A DNA stretch of 64,000 bases from Endomychus coccineus (Eukaryota > Arthropoda > Insecta > Coleoptera > Endomychidae), in assembly GCA_958510875.1 (NCBI GenBank), contig OY294068.1, forward strand, positions 190,922,315 to 190,986,314. Reading direction: 5' to 3'. The notes under the pieces are model-generated. The model made no database searches. It was not told the DNA's origin and saw nothing but the letters and a program-made list of their open reading frames with translations. Shown piece by piece: positions 11,450 to 22,134 of the stretch. Position numbers and translations under genes: made by a program. How positions within the stretch are numbered: position 1 is the first letter of the stretch; every line of letters begins with the position of its first letter.

Positions 11450-12800
11450 TAGATTATCAGATCCCCATTTCGAAATCTTTGCCGGATCTTCATTTATTGC
11501 GTCAACCTGTCTCTATCACGCTCCTCTGGCTTCATTAAATGGTATATAGATGAGAAAGCGACAGGAAGTGTACCATCATCTGTGAAGCTGTCACTCCCAG
11601 CGGATCGTTTATATGAAACAGGAACAAAGTTGGTGCCGAGATAGATCCATGCGGAATACTAGTATTGATAGCCATTGTATCGGAGGATTACGGTCAACCA
11701 CCACATGGAGTGATCTATCTGGAAGAAAACTCGATAGTAAGCGACAATGAAATTTTCTCAAGAAGGCTTTGAACTCGGTCAAATGCTTTGAAGATGTCCA
11801 ATGCTACCACCAAAGATTCCTCGTGTTTCCCAATGGATTTCTGCCATACTTGTGTTACGTAAGCAAGCAGGTCTCCTGTTGATCTCTGCTGACACAAAGG
11901 TCTTATTGCCGGTCATTCAAGATTTTGGAGCTCGATGGTGATTGCTTTCTCCATCATTTTAGAGATCACAGATAATATTGCATTGGATCTATAATTATTA
12001 GGAAGGGTCTTTTTTCTTTTTTGGAATTAGTTGAACTCCAGCTGTCTTCCAACTGAAAGAAAATACACCAAGTTTGTATCAAAGCGTGAAGAACCTGCAG
12101 AAGTTAATTCAGGCGCACATTCTTTGAGAACGACGGTGGAAATCCTTCTGGCCTCATTGATTTTTTAGTATTGAGATCAAACAGAATGCCCCTAATTGTG
12201 CGCTGACGAAAGACAACTTCAAGCATATGGCTATTGATGACAGTAATATTAGGAGGGTCCTTCCCTTGTGGATCCAAAGTGAAATTTGCTGCAAAAAGTC
12301 CAGCAAATAGGTTGACTTTTTCTTTTGGTGTAGTGGCAGTGTGCCATTATCTACGATTAGGAGAAGGTATAAACTGGAAGTGAAATTCCTTTTTATTTTA
12401 ACATACTGATGAAAAAAATGTACACGTTTTATCACGATGGCAGGTAACTACATTATCCACGTCACGGATCATCCTTTCTGTATTTGAAATCCATGTTTTC
12501 AAAATTTTCCGAAGCGATATTTTACCACCAGTAAATATTTTACGTTCCAGAAATGTTCTTTTAGTGTGTTTAAAGTTATATGTTCTTTGTTTTTGTACAT
12601 ATGATAAAAAGCATTCCGAATTGCACTCTGGTCAAAATCATCTATATTTACAACCACTTAAGCTCTAAGCCGTTTTTCTTCTTCGGCTTGAAATTGCTTC
12701 ACTGTTGAGACCTTCAATTGTGATGTTGAAGCAACTTTCTATCTCTGACGGCACTGATAGGAATATTTTCATGTTATTCTTCAAAGTAGTTAATTTCTAA
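11450..12800 (-). pseudogene. Non-LTR retrotransposon pol remnant (Jockey/R1-like)
   Basis: On the minus strand the order, from high to low coordinate, is: a linker with TWISNTERMIRDVDNVV; FAANFTLDPQGKDPPNI near 12250-12300; the block MRPEGFPPS near 12140; YKLGVFSFSWKTAGVQLIPKK near 12010-12075; then ISKMMEKAITIELQNLE; then CQQRSTGDLLAYVTQVWQK and VVALDIFKAFDRVQ (11770-11895), which is RT motif A. A degraded AINTSIPHGSISAPTLF near 11600-11680 corresponds to the GVPQGSVLSP block. These are the reverse transcriptase motifs of Jockey/R1-type elements in the right order, interrupted by many frameshifts and stops. The element is long dead and the C-terminal part is missing. Confidence 0.8.
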
Positions 12801-13100
12801 AGATAATTTGTTGAACAGCATTTTCATACTATACGCAGCTTACGACCCAAATCTAGGTTCAAGGTGCAGGTTCAGGTCTTACTGTTCTTAGTATTTGAGT
12901 GTTTTCATAATTACTCTTCATATTTCATCCGCACAACATTATTCTCTGTTAATATCATTCACTGTACATCATTTGGTTATTATTTTGCTTTTATCCAATT
13001 GCTCCCATTACTAATTTAGGTTGAGTTTCAGGTACTGTTCACATATTGAACACTTCGTATTTTAGGTATAAGATGTTCTTGGAACCATTGTCTTCCTCAA

Positions 13101-13139
13101 GCATAATAATAATGATAATAATTATAATAATAATAATGA
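13101..13139. repeat. AAT/ATAATA microsatellite
   Basis: A short run of imperfect ATA/ATG trinucleotides. Confidence 0.7.
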
Positions 13140-14240
13140 ATATAGTCTAGAGAAGAACTTTTTCCGTACTTTTGGAGTTTAATTTTCTATTGAAATTCAG
13201 AATCCTAAGCAATATATAAAATATCAAGTCAATTCAAGAATTCAGCAGTTTATATTGACGACTCTGTAATGTGTTGCCAACTGTAGAAATGAAATATACC
13301 TGGTTTGATGAAGATAGCGCAGCACTTAGAAGTAAAGTAGAAGTAACGAAGTATGACGTCATGTTTTGTTTATCTTCCGTTGCGCCCTCCACATGGTGTA
13401 TCTTGTATGAATGACATCTTAAGAGCAAGCTGGAAGTGTATCTGAAACTGATACACTCATGGGAAAATATCCCCCTTACTCGGTAGAAAATTTTTATTTT
13501 CCAATTTTATGCTAATCTACACTGATTACAGAGAGCAATTGAATTAGATTGAGATCACTAACATAATACACCAAGTGTGCTAACTCTAAGGGTATGAGGT
13601 CCATCGAAAAATAGAGATGACAAAGTGTGAAACATTTTAATCTTCCAAATTTAAATGACGCTACATCACTTGCGCTGTGGATATGATGCTCCAAGCATCG
13701 ACATTATCAATAATTTCGTCACGAATTGGTAGGTAATTTAAGTTTCATTTCTACTCGAGGCATAATTGTGTGCAGAGTAATAATACAAATTAAGAAATTC
13801 TTTTTTATGAAATATGTGTTCGATGCAAGTTATGATTTTAGAAATAAGCTACTTGTATTTAAGAACTCAACATAATTCTCACCTTTCATAACATTGATAT
13901 ATAATTTGGAAGCTTTTATATAAGAATCTGAACTTTCTCGTAACACGATGGAACTGATTAATTTAGACAATTTAAATCAATTTCCTGTCTTTTAAATCTA
14001 AGAGCCTGGCTGGCTATTTGGGCATATCCGTGAGTTGTGCACTTCCCTCTTGCACATTCCAGGATTGCGTACATCTCCACTTGGTATACAGAACGGTGAT
14101 GTATTCCAGTGAGACTCTTAGTTGAAAGTTTCTCCCAGCACCAGTTTCTTCAATGGATCGTTCTGTACAATAGCAGAGGTTTTCTCGCTAGATTTTGTCT
14201 AATATTGTCGTCTGTTCATTCCTTCCGATTTTGTATATTT
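13140..14240. other. No gene recognised
   Basis: No domain, RNA or repeat that I can support. Confidence 0.4.
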
Positions 14241-14257
14241 ACCACCAAATTAGTGCT

Positions 14258-14805
14258 GAAGAAGTATTTAAGGAATTTGGTCCATTGTTTCCATTCCAAG
14301 AATATTTCTCTATCCTATTATGACCCAATCTTCTATTCGTGTTTTGCAGTCTCCGATGTCCCATTCTTGACCCTATTAGGATCGTAATGTCCATTGGAGG
14401 TAGCTCCAATAGTACTTCCATGCCTGCTTTTGCTGTTGTTCTCATACCTCCAGTTATGCTGAGGCAGGCTAGTCTTTGTACCTTGCTTCACTCAGCCGTA
14501 GCCATTTTCTGGCTTATCTTCGTCCACCGTACCAAAGATGCTTAAATAATCATGACTTTCACCAGAATGTTAAATATCCAATAGGACTTTTGGGACTTAC
14601 CCTCAATGTTTTTTCGAAAAATTTCTCCAGTCAAAACGCCGTTGAAACATCCAAGCACCTCAACGTCTTTACGTGAAACCGACCACGTGATAGAGTCCTA
14701 GATCGACAGATGAAACTCAATTTTGTATGTCCAAGTATTGGCGTAAAGAGCAATATTTCATCCTCTCAATTGTATCTTGATTTCTTCGATAGTAATACGG
14801 TAAAT
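14258..14805. repeat. Direct repeat, copy 1
   Basis: About 550 bases repeated at 14867-15392. Shared blocks include GATGTCCCATTCTTGACSCT, GTTATGCTGAGGCAGGC, CTTATCTTCGTCCACCRTAC and AATTGTATCTTGA. Neither strand gives a long open frame or a domain that I recognise. The element type is unknown. Confidence 0.75.
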
Positions 14806-14866
14806 TAACATGCCACTTGTAGTGAGCAGCACCAGTTTCTTCCCTTGTTTTAAAGGAGCACTTTGA

Positions 14867-15392
14867 ATAAATTTGGTCCATTGTTTTCATTTCAAGAATG
14901 TTCCTCGACCCTATTATGACCTAATCTACTAGTAGTGTTTTGCAGTCTCAGATGTCCCATTCTTGACGCTCTCATGAACGTAATATTCATTGGAGGTTGC
15001 TGCAATAGTACTCCCATGGTTGCCTTTGATGCTGTTCTCCTAGATTCAGTTATGCTGAGGCAGGCAAGTCTTTGTACCTTGCTCAGCCGCAGCTATTTAC
15101 AGGTTTATCTTCGTCCACCATACCAAAGATGCTTAAATAATCATGGCTTTCACCAGAATGTTATATGTCGAGTAGGACATTTTAGAACTTACCCTCAATG
15201 TTTTTCCATATTTGACATATGCCGTCTTAACATACAAGTACCTCAACGTACTCGCGTGGAAGCGACCACTTCATAAAGTCCTAGATCGACAGATGCAACT
15301 CAATTTTTTATGTTCAAGTAATGGCGTAAATAGCAATATCTTATCCTCTCAATTGTATCTTGAATTCTTCGAAAGTAATCCAGAAATTAACG
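14867..15392. repeat. Direct repeat, copy 2
   Basis: Second, diverged copy of 14258-14805 in the same orientation, lying almost directly behind it. Small indels scattered along the alignment suggest an old tandem duplication or two insertions of one family. Confidence 0.75.
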
Positions 15393-16055
15393 GGCCACTT
15401 GTACCAGCTTCGATAATGTATGGTCCATTCTGTAATTCAAAGCGTAGCTGTATGATCGTAACATAAATAATTTAAGGGAGAATCGTGTGCGTAAAATTGA
15501 AATCAATTCGGAAATATCACTGATTATATGCTGTATGTTAATTTAGTCGGAGCCCAAGTGCGAATGCTAATGTAAAATGTAACAGGATTAGCATATATAT
15601 TTGTATATGTCGCCAGTCTGGTTTTGACGGCATACGCAAGTCGATAGGAGTCCATTTCTACTAATTCGATTTGTTAAAATAACATTTAAAATAACGATTG
15701 CTGTTGCCGAAAGTCGATAATGAACCTTAGCTGAATTCTTTTAGAATTAAATCGAGATCGTTAGGATCAGACGTAAGTCGACGTAAATTCCCAAGATGTG
15801 GGTCAACCAATACAATGTTTGTTTGTCCGATTCACTTCTATAAATGCTGCTGTTGATGTTACTCTTATCAGAATGTTATTCATTAACATTGATCGATCAT
15901 GTAATATTTGTAATTTTGCCATACTTATCCATTATTGAATTCCCCATTGGAAGATTTGACGACATAATAGAGCTCTATGAATGGTAGTTTTATGACTTAA
16001 AATGCGAGATTTAACCTCAAGTTATCTTCAAACATGTTTTGAATAATAAACTTCC
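15393..16055. other. No gene recognised
   Basis: AT-rich noncoding DNA; nothing supported. Confidence 0.4.
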
Positions 16056-16059
16056 GCGG

Positions 16060-16210
16060 ATAGCTAATCTTGAAAATTCTTGGCCACAGGATGGATTCTG
16101 CGCCACAATAGCATGACTTGATGCCGACATTTCGCCAACCATTACAGATAATAACTGTGAGGGTGTTAAGCCCTCTGCAATCCCGTCCGCAGACTATAGA
16201 CATGTCACGT
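16060..16210 (-). repeat. PLE 3' region with GAAA block
   Basis: On the minus strand this contains GGCGAAATGTCGGCATCAAG, matching the plus-strand PLE tail at about 17795-17815 (CGTCGGTATCAAGTCGAG). It looks like the 3' end of a second PLE lineage, possibly the 3' half of its hammerhead, but no CTGANGA block is readable here. Confidence 0.45.
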
Positions 16211-16559
16211 AGTGCCCTCTACTACTTCAACTGCACGCCAACTGCCCGGCAGAGAACAATGCCTTGATTGGAGAGGAGACGGTATTTTAAACCATTTGGG
16301 CCCCTCTCCACTGCGTACTCGTGTTCAGTAACGAACAGCTTTCGTTTGACGAGTAGCCGTCGGCCTCATCTCATCGGCCTAACACATAGCATTGCCCTGG
16401 TCGCGAATCCATTAACCAGAGACCTGGGATAGAAAGCACAGACACCGGACTTTAGGAGTAAAGTCATGTGGTGCAGCATTTAACGACTCAGAGGCAGCAT
16501 TTTTATTCACCCCCAGCGGGACTACTTTAGGCAGACCCAGTACGAGCGCTTGCTTGCTA

Positions 16560-17000
16560 CACTATATTATTGCCCCTTTTGGGCTACAGTCAACTCCACC
16601 TCCTTTTGTTACCTGTTTTACCAGGAACGTTTGACGAGACACCATTCAAATAGCCTTCCGCATATGTCTACCAAGCCTGTGAATCCATTTCGGTCAGAGT
16701 TCTGGGATAAGAAAGCACAATATCGTGGTTTTAGTGGTGAAATCTACTCCCCGAGTCAATCCGGATTATGTAGTTCTCTCTCGAGAACGATCAAAGGTGA
16801 TATCTTCTGGGCAGGCTTGAGGGTTGAACTGAGACTGATTATACTGGTTTCCGGTATTTATTTGGGAGAAAAACTTTCACGCTACCTAGTTCACTGCCTT
16901 CATCCCGGTGGTTAACTCTGTTCTGGCACCTGACGAGGATGGGTTTCCGATTAATGGGAAGGTAATATCCTGAGTCACGATTTATATTACTACTCTCTCG
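16560..17000 (-). pseudogene. Inverted fragment of a PLE C-terminus and tail
   Basis: The reverse complement reads RDSGYYLPINRKPIL near 16960-17000 followed by a rearranged tail. The plus-strand copy at 17590-17850 reads RDSGYYLLNIRKPILE and continues with a similar tail. The two fragments therefore face each other as inverted copies of the same PLE 3' part. Frames are broken and there is no functional product. Confidence 0.6.
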
Positions 17001-17105
17001 ATATCTCTCATTTATTCTCGAACCTCTTGTAGGTAATTCCTACAATTTTATCATCAATTCTTTTCATTTTGTTGAAAAACACCAGAGCCTTGAAGCCCAG
17101 GCGAT

Positions 17106-17850
17106 TTGCTCGTCAGCTTTGAAGTCGAATCTCTCCCAGACACCCTTTCCATAATTTTTCAACGATTACCTGCCAGTGCCAAAAACATTTCAGTCGACTT
17201 ACTTCCGTTTATTGATTCCTGTATATCTTCTATATATTTTATTTACGATGGCAAGTCTTACGAGCAGCCTTCGGCAGCTGCCATGCTTCCTCCCCTCATA
17301 GCTGATATCTTGATGGAAACTTCTGAGCAAAATCCTATTGACTCATCTGGTCTCAAGCCGAAACGTTGGCTTAGATATGTAGACGACACTTCTGTTATTC
17401 GACAACATGGTCGCCAAAATCTTGTTTTATTCCTCAATCATTCAAATTCCTCACATCACCAGTAGATCTGCACTTGCGGAACACACATTTGATCCTAATC
17501 ATCAAATTCATCTCGAAAATACTAAAATTCTAGCCCTATTCCTAATGCTTGGAGCGATGGAAATCCTAAAACATTCAAATAATCTGAACCGTGACTCAGG
17601 ATATTACCTTCTCAACATTCGGAAACCCATCCTTGAAAATTCCCCTTCGCACATAACGGCAGGATGGGTGCCAGAGCGGAATAAAGGCAGTGAGCGCTGT
17701 AGCGTGAAGATTTTTTCCCACAATAAATACCCCTGCAGAAACCAGAAGAATCAGTTTATGTTCAAGCCTCAAACCTCTCCTGAAGATGCCACCTGTAACG
17801 TCGGTATCAAGTCGAGCTTTTGTGATGCATAATCCAAGAATGTTCAAGTT
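17106..17850 (+). pseudogene. Penelope-like element pol, internally deleted
   Basis: Two overlapping frames together give a shortened PLE protein. The first has VSFEVESLPDTLSIIFQRLP (motif A region, with the usual VSFDVVSLF eroded), AAAMLPPLIADILME in place of GAAMGSPLSPVIANLFME, and KRWLRYVDDTSVI, an intact YVDD catalytic block near 17364-17395. From about 17460 a second frame continues with SALAEHTFDPNHQIHLENTK and LKHSNNLNRDSGYYL, which is the end of the GIY-YIG domain. The thumb and the GIY-YIG core that normally lie between are missing, so an internal deletion joined the RT to the C-terminus. The tail contains CCTGAAGATGCC near 17782, a CTGANGA-type block. Confidence 0.8.
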
Positions 17851-18185
17851 TAAACATATTATGTTTTAATTTTCATATGTCCTATTTGTAAAACCCAAAG
17901 ATTACTTACCTTATTATACTTAGAATGAGTAAGAGAAGTATTATTTGTAATCGGTGTTCGAAATTTAGTCACCCTTTGCATACATATTAATTCAAGGTGC
18001 AGGGTATTTTATAGTTTCCAGGACGTTTCCCGTATTTTGCTCAAAAATATAATCCCTCAGTCAAAAGTCCCAACTTAAGATTAGGAATAAATTAATTTAT
18101 TTTGGTACGAGCACAGCGAAGTACCTTATTTACGTGATGATATTTTTAGATGAAACTTGGGAATTTCCACTTAGATGAATTTCTT

Positions 18186-18366
18186 CTGAATTACAATTAA
18201 CATGGTGACAAATCTGAAATACATTCAACGCTTTCTGAATTACATGCTACCCAGCTGAATATAATAATAACATAATTTTTATTTTCTGATTGACATATTA
18301 CATATCTGATTCACAAGTTAGCGTTTCTAAAATACATTTTACAAATCTGAATTAATTGTCTCCTTT
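18186..18366. repeat. Degenerate tandem array with about 20-bp spacing
   Basis: The motif CTGAATTACA and close variants start at about 18186, 18214, 18235, 18255, 18286, 18306, 18327 and 18347. Most steps are 20-21 bases, two are about 28-31. Confidence 0.6.
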
Positions 18367-18473
18367 GAAATACTCCTAGAAAAGGTGTTGATCGATTCAG
18401 AGATGGTCAAAACAGATAAGTCCCCAAGAATTCGGAAAAATGTGGCCGATTACAATACTTCCCTCAACTTATA

Positions 18474-19360
18474 TCGGGATATCAAAAATTATCGAATCTA
18501 AAACGAGTGTCTTACTTTACGTTTGAAATAATTACGTCACTCTGTCATACTGACATCATCAATAACCCACAAATTTCATACCTATTTATTTCAGTTGTGA
18601 AACAATAATGAACTACAAATTATGAAATAACGGTTTTAGAAAAACTAAATTACAGTAATTGTTGGGAATGTCCCCCGTTTTGTTCGATGCACAAGTTGAC
18701 GCGCATCCTCATGCTGTGAAAACCGTTTTGCAGCATTTCTGGCGTTATGGTTGCACATTGCTGAACTATTCTTTGTTGAAGCCCTTGCAAATTATTTACC
18801 GGAGTCATTGACAACTTCTTCTGTACGAACTCTTGGTCTACCAGCACCTTTTTTATGAGTCACACAACCAGTTTCGCGAAACACTTCAACACAATTTGTA
18901 AGACACGCATAAAAATTGTCTGGTAATATTGCCAGGTTTGGGAAGTTCTCTCGAAAATTGTCCAAACACAAACGTTGCCTGTATTACCAATTTCCATTAA
19001 CTAGCGCATCCGTTCGAAAATAGGCTTCAATCATGGAAATTTTGTTCTGTGTGGTAAGAGGCATGATTCAAAAACTGGATTAGAAAATTTCAGCACAATG
19101 ACTTAACAGATTCTGACACAACAAAACATATTCAAAAATGTAAATTAAGACACACGTTTTACATCCCACAACCACCCTTGACCAAGAAAATTTTTAATTT
19201 GTGGTTCATTATTGTCTTACAACTGAAATAAATAGGTATGAAATTTGTAGGTTATTGATGATGTCGGTGTGACAGTGACATAATTATTTCAAACGTAAAG
19301 TAAGACACACGTTTTAGATTCCACAACCACACTTGACCAAGATAATTTTTGATATCCCGG
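18474..19360 (-). mobile_element. Non-autonomous mariner-type element with 165-bp TIRs
   Basis: Long terminal inverted repeats run at about 18474-18640 and 19195-19360, with outer ends TCGGGATATC and GATATCCCGG and TA on both sides (18472-18473, 19361-19362), the usual Tc1/mariner target duplication. The left TIR lacks about 20 bases of the right one. The interior encodes, on the minus strand, a transposase N-terminus (about 18850-19075, with ENFPNL and VFRETGCVTHKKGAGRPRVRTEEVVN) joined straight to a transposase C-terminus (18650-18840, LQQRIVQQCATITPEML and CIEQNGGHSQQLL). The catalytic DDE/D domain between them is gone. Confidence 0.8.
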
Positions 19361-19362
19361 TA

Positions 19363-20050
19363 TACTACTATAGAAAAAAAACGTAGAAATTTGCATCATT
19401 TTATAACCACCCTGAGAACGCAGCTTATAGTGTCCGACAAAACGTCGGCATATAGTGGTCATATTTCTGTAACAAGATTCAACATTGATACGGAAACAGT
19501 ATGTATGTCATCATTTTGAATAACACGTAATTGTGAGCAACTTGATATTGGCAATGATTCTCTTGTTGAAATAATCTCCTTGATTGTTAAAAATTTAACT
19601 AGTGAAGAACATGATGCCTTTGAAATCTTGCTACGCCGAATATCAAACAACCGATGGGTGGTCAATGGACAGCTATTTAGCAGTAGGTTTATAATTTTAG
19701 TAATTAAAACTTACGCAATTCTCAACGTATTTATTCGTTTTGTAGGATAATGGCGATTGATGTACACCTGTCGTCCCAATATTCAGAAATACGGGCAGAT
19801 GCCTGCTATGTGCGTATTATACCTTCAAGGAATTTCCGGTTTGAGATAAGCTGAAATTAATTTGTGGATTAATACCTCTCTTGCTAACTGTACACTTGAT
19901 AGAAGTTTTGACAAATTGTACGGAATGCGAAATTTATGATTAATTTTCTCAAAATTTATTTCACTTCAAAATTACATTGATAGCTACTTATGGAACTCAC
20001 AAAGCAAAACTAATCAAACTAGGAATGGAATTGATGTAAGTAGTGGTTAT
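19363..20050. other. No gene recognised
   Basis: Noncoding AT-rich DNA; nothing supported. Confidence 0.4.
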
Positions 20051-20054
20051 TTCA

Positions 20055-20311
20055 TACTAGCTCACGAACTACGCTCGTAGATGAAAGTGTCTAGTTCAGA
20101 ATGTTTACCAATCACACCACTTTGGTCCCGTCAGATTCTCATATTTTTGTGAATATAAACCTCTGAAACGATAGTAGATCATTGATGAACACAATGCGAT
20201 ACGATCCTCCACTATAGATCAACTATTCACGTACATTCATCTAAAGTTCAATCGTATTGAAGTGAAGATTGTAGGTCAGAATATTAATATAGTTGGTAAT
20301 TAATCTGACAG
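20055..20311 (-). repeat. Inverted repeat arm with tRNA-like A box, left copy
   Basis: The reverse complement aligns with 20541-20768. Shared blocks include GCATTGTGTTCATCA, TGATCTACTATC, ACCAAAGTGGTGT and ATTGGTAAA. The tRNA-like part has kept the A-box region but its B box is eroded. Confidence 0.75.
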
Positions 20312-20540
20312 TACTCATTCAATGATAGCATCCCAGCTCTTATATATTTCAATAGAACTGACTGAGGAATGTTCTGGGTAAGTATAAACAAGTTTAAAGT
20401 TTCTTTGTCTAATTGGCCACAATTTCGTGTAAGTATGTTAGGAGATATAGAATTAAATTTTCTGAATTATGAAAATAACTTAGATAAATTAACATAGGAT
20501 TGTGAAAATGAATAAAAGTGAAGCATTGAACTATAGGCGG

Positions 20541-20768
20541 GGTTGATTACCAACCATAGTAATATTATAACCTACAATCCTCACTTCAAAACGATTGAAT
20601 GTTGGATAGCGGAACATCAAATCGCATTGTGTTCATCAGTGATCTACTATCCTTTCAGAGGTATACATTTACAAAAAAAATAAGAATCTGAAGCGACCAA
20701 AGTGGTGTAATTGGTAAAAACCCTGGACTAGACATCTAGTAATGTGAGTTCGAATCCCGCTTATGGTT
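20541..20768 (+). repeat. Inverted repeat arm with tRNA-like sequence, right copy
   Basis: Inverted partner of 20055-20311 across a spacer of about 230 bases. About 150 bases upstream of the tRNA-like part are conserved between the arms, so the repeated unit is larger than a tRNA. Confidence 0.75.
20696..20768 (+). other. tRNA-like sequence (SINE head or tRNA pseudogene)
   Basis: An A box TGGTGTAATTGG fits the Pol III consensus and a near-consensus B box AGTTCGAATCC follows at about 20748-20758. The strand can be folded as a cloverleaf: acceptor ACCAAAG against TTATGGT with one A-A mismatch and a G-T end pair, and an anticodon arm CTGGA/TCTAG with loop CTAGACA (anticodon AGA). The variable arm is short, whereas real Ser tRNAs have a long one, and the T stem has a mismatch. 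A Pol III-type repeat head is therefore likelier than a working tRNA. Confidence 0.5.
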
Positions 20769-20879
20769 CAATGTAACCTCACTCAATATCGATGCCGACC
20801 CGATGTCGGGCTAACAACCCAACAAAGGGTACACTTTTTGTTCCTAGCAGCAAAAGATAGGCCTCCCACATCAGCTCCA

Positions 20880-22130
20880 TGTCGGATGAGGAGCAGGGAC
20901 AGGTTGGTGGGCCTCTACAAGACGCTCCCGACGATGACGAATGCGATGTACATGGACGCTCTGCGACGTAGAATGAACTTCGAGATGACTTACTGGGCTG
21001 CATCGATAACAGCGAGCCAACCCGTGGGGATACATGTCGTGGCCGTTATGGCCAGTTTTTCACTCTTGGCTCGAAAAGGAGCTGCAAATTCCAAGCTGGG
21101 TTGTCGAATGGTACACTGTGCTGCTTCCAAAGAATGAAAACTTGTCTGATCTCAAGAAATACCGCCTGATCACTTGTCTCGACACCTGCTACAAGTTTAG
21201 CGAGCAGCGTGGTGCAAAGAAAGGAATGGAGGGTTGTTGGGAGGACATGGTGATAAATAGCTCCATCACTCAGAACTCCATACTCTACAAGCGCAACCTG
21301 CTCATGGCCTGGATTGACTACCGCAAGACATTTGATTCTACATCACATGAGCTATGTTTGTAGTTGCTCCAATGTCTTGCGGTACCAACCCCACTAGTGA
21401 GATGCATAGAATATCTGTTGCCACTCTGGAAGAATCGTTTTTTCATCACATCAGGCACACGATGAGTCTTGACAGAATTGGTAACATCCAAGGAGACTCC
21501 TTGAGTCCACTCTTGTTCAACATCTCACTGCTGCCGCTCTCCATCGCATTGAGACAGATAGTTTGGAGGGTCCGCATCGAAGTACACCTTACAAAGTTCC
21601 TGGGAGTTCGGACACCCTCATGTGCCTTGTCAAAAGACACGAATTGGCCGAGATAAATGCTGCGGAGCAAGATCTAATGCTCAGGCGGCATGTTGACACA
21701 TCTACTGGAATCAACCAAGACTATTCATGTCGTCGAATTCTCTGCTCCGGCAGAGAAAAGCGTAGTCCTGAAAGGGTAGAAAAAATGAACTAATCATCAA
21801 GATCTCCTGTTCCAGCTCCACACGCCATATCCAGGCCACAAGGTCATATTAGTGGTTTCGATTATCGGTGTTTCGGGCGCAATTCGGATTTTGCTGTATT
21901 TTTGATGGCTCGGATGCAGAAAGCGGTCATTCTGGGTACAATAAGTTCACTTAAGGCACAATATTTGGGCTCCTGAGGCCACTTACTGACTGGTGGGGAA
22001 GAGTGGCTTCAGTTAACGGAGTTAACGATTGCTGCGATGTCGTCGGAGCGAGCAGCTTGTCGTAACTGTTCGGATCCCCCTCTTCTCCCTCACATATCCT
22101 CGCGCTAGGCAATTGTCCCCCTATCTTATT
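20880..22130 (+). pseudogene. Non-LTR retrotransposon remnant, R2/R4-like
   Basis: Blocks in order are WLEKELQIPSWVVEWYTVLL and PKNENLSDLKKYRLITCLDT (21060-21185), then LLMAWIDYRKTFDSTSHEL (21300-21355, RT motif A), then GNIQGDSLSPLLFNISLLPL (21480-21540). The downstream half is scrambled, but MARMQKAVILGT near 21905-21945 fits the conserved C-terminal end of R4-type proteins. The phrases PKNEN...YRPITCL, AWIDYRKA and GDSLSPLLF are characteristic of the R2/R4/Dong group of endonuclease-bearing non-LTR elements. The YADD segment is lost and frameshifts abound. It starts close behind the tRNA-like sequence at 20696-20768. Confidence 0.65.
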
Positions 22131-22134
22131 TTGC

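Noticed and set aside
20696..20768. A functional serine tRNA gene
   Set aside because: The variable arm is short, the acceptor and T stems contain mismatches, and a related sequence is part of an inverted repeat. A repeat head or pseudogene is more likely.
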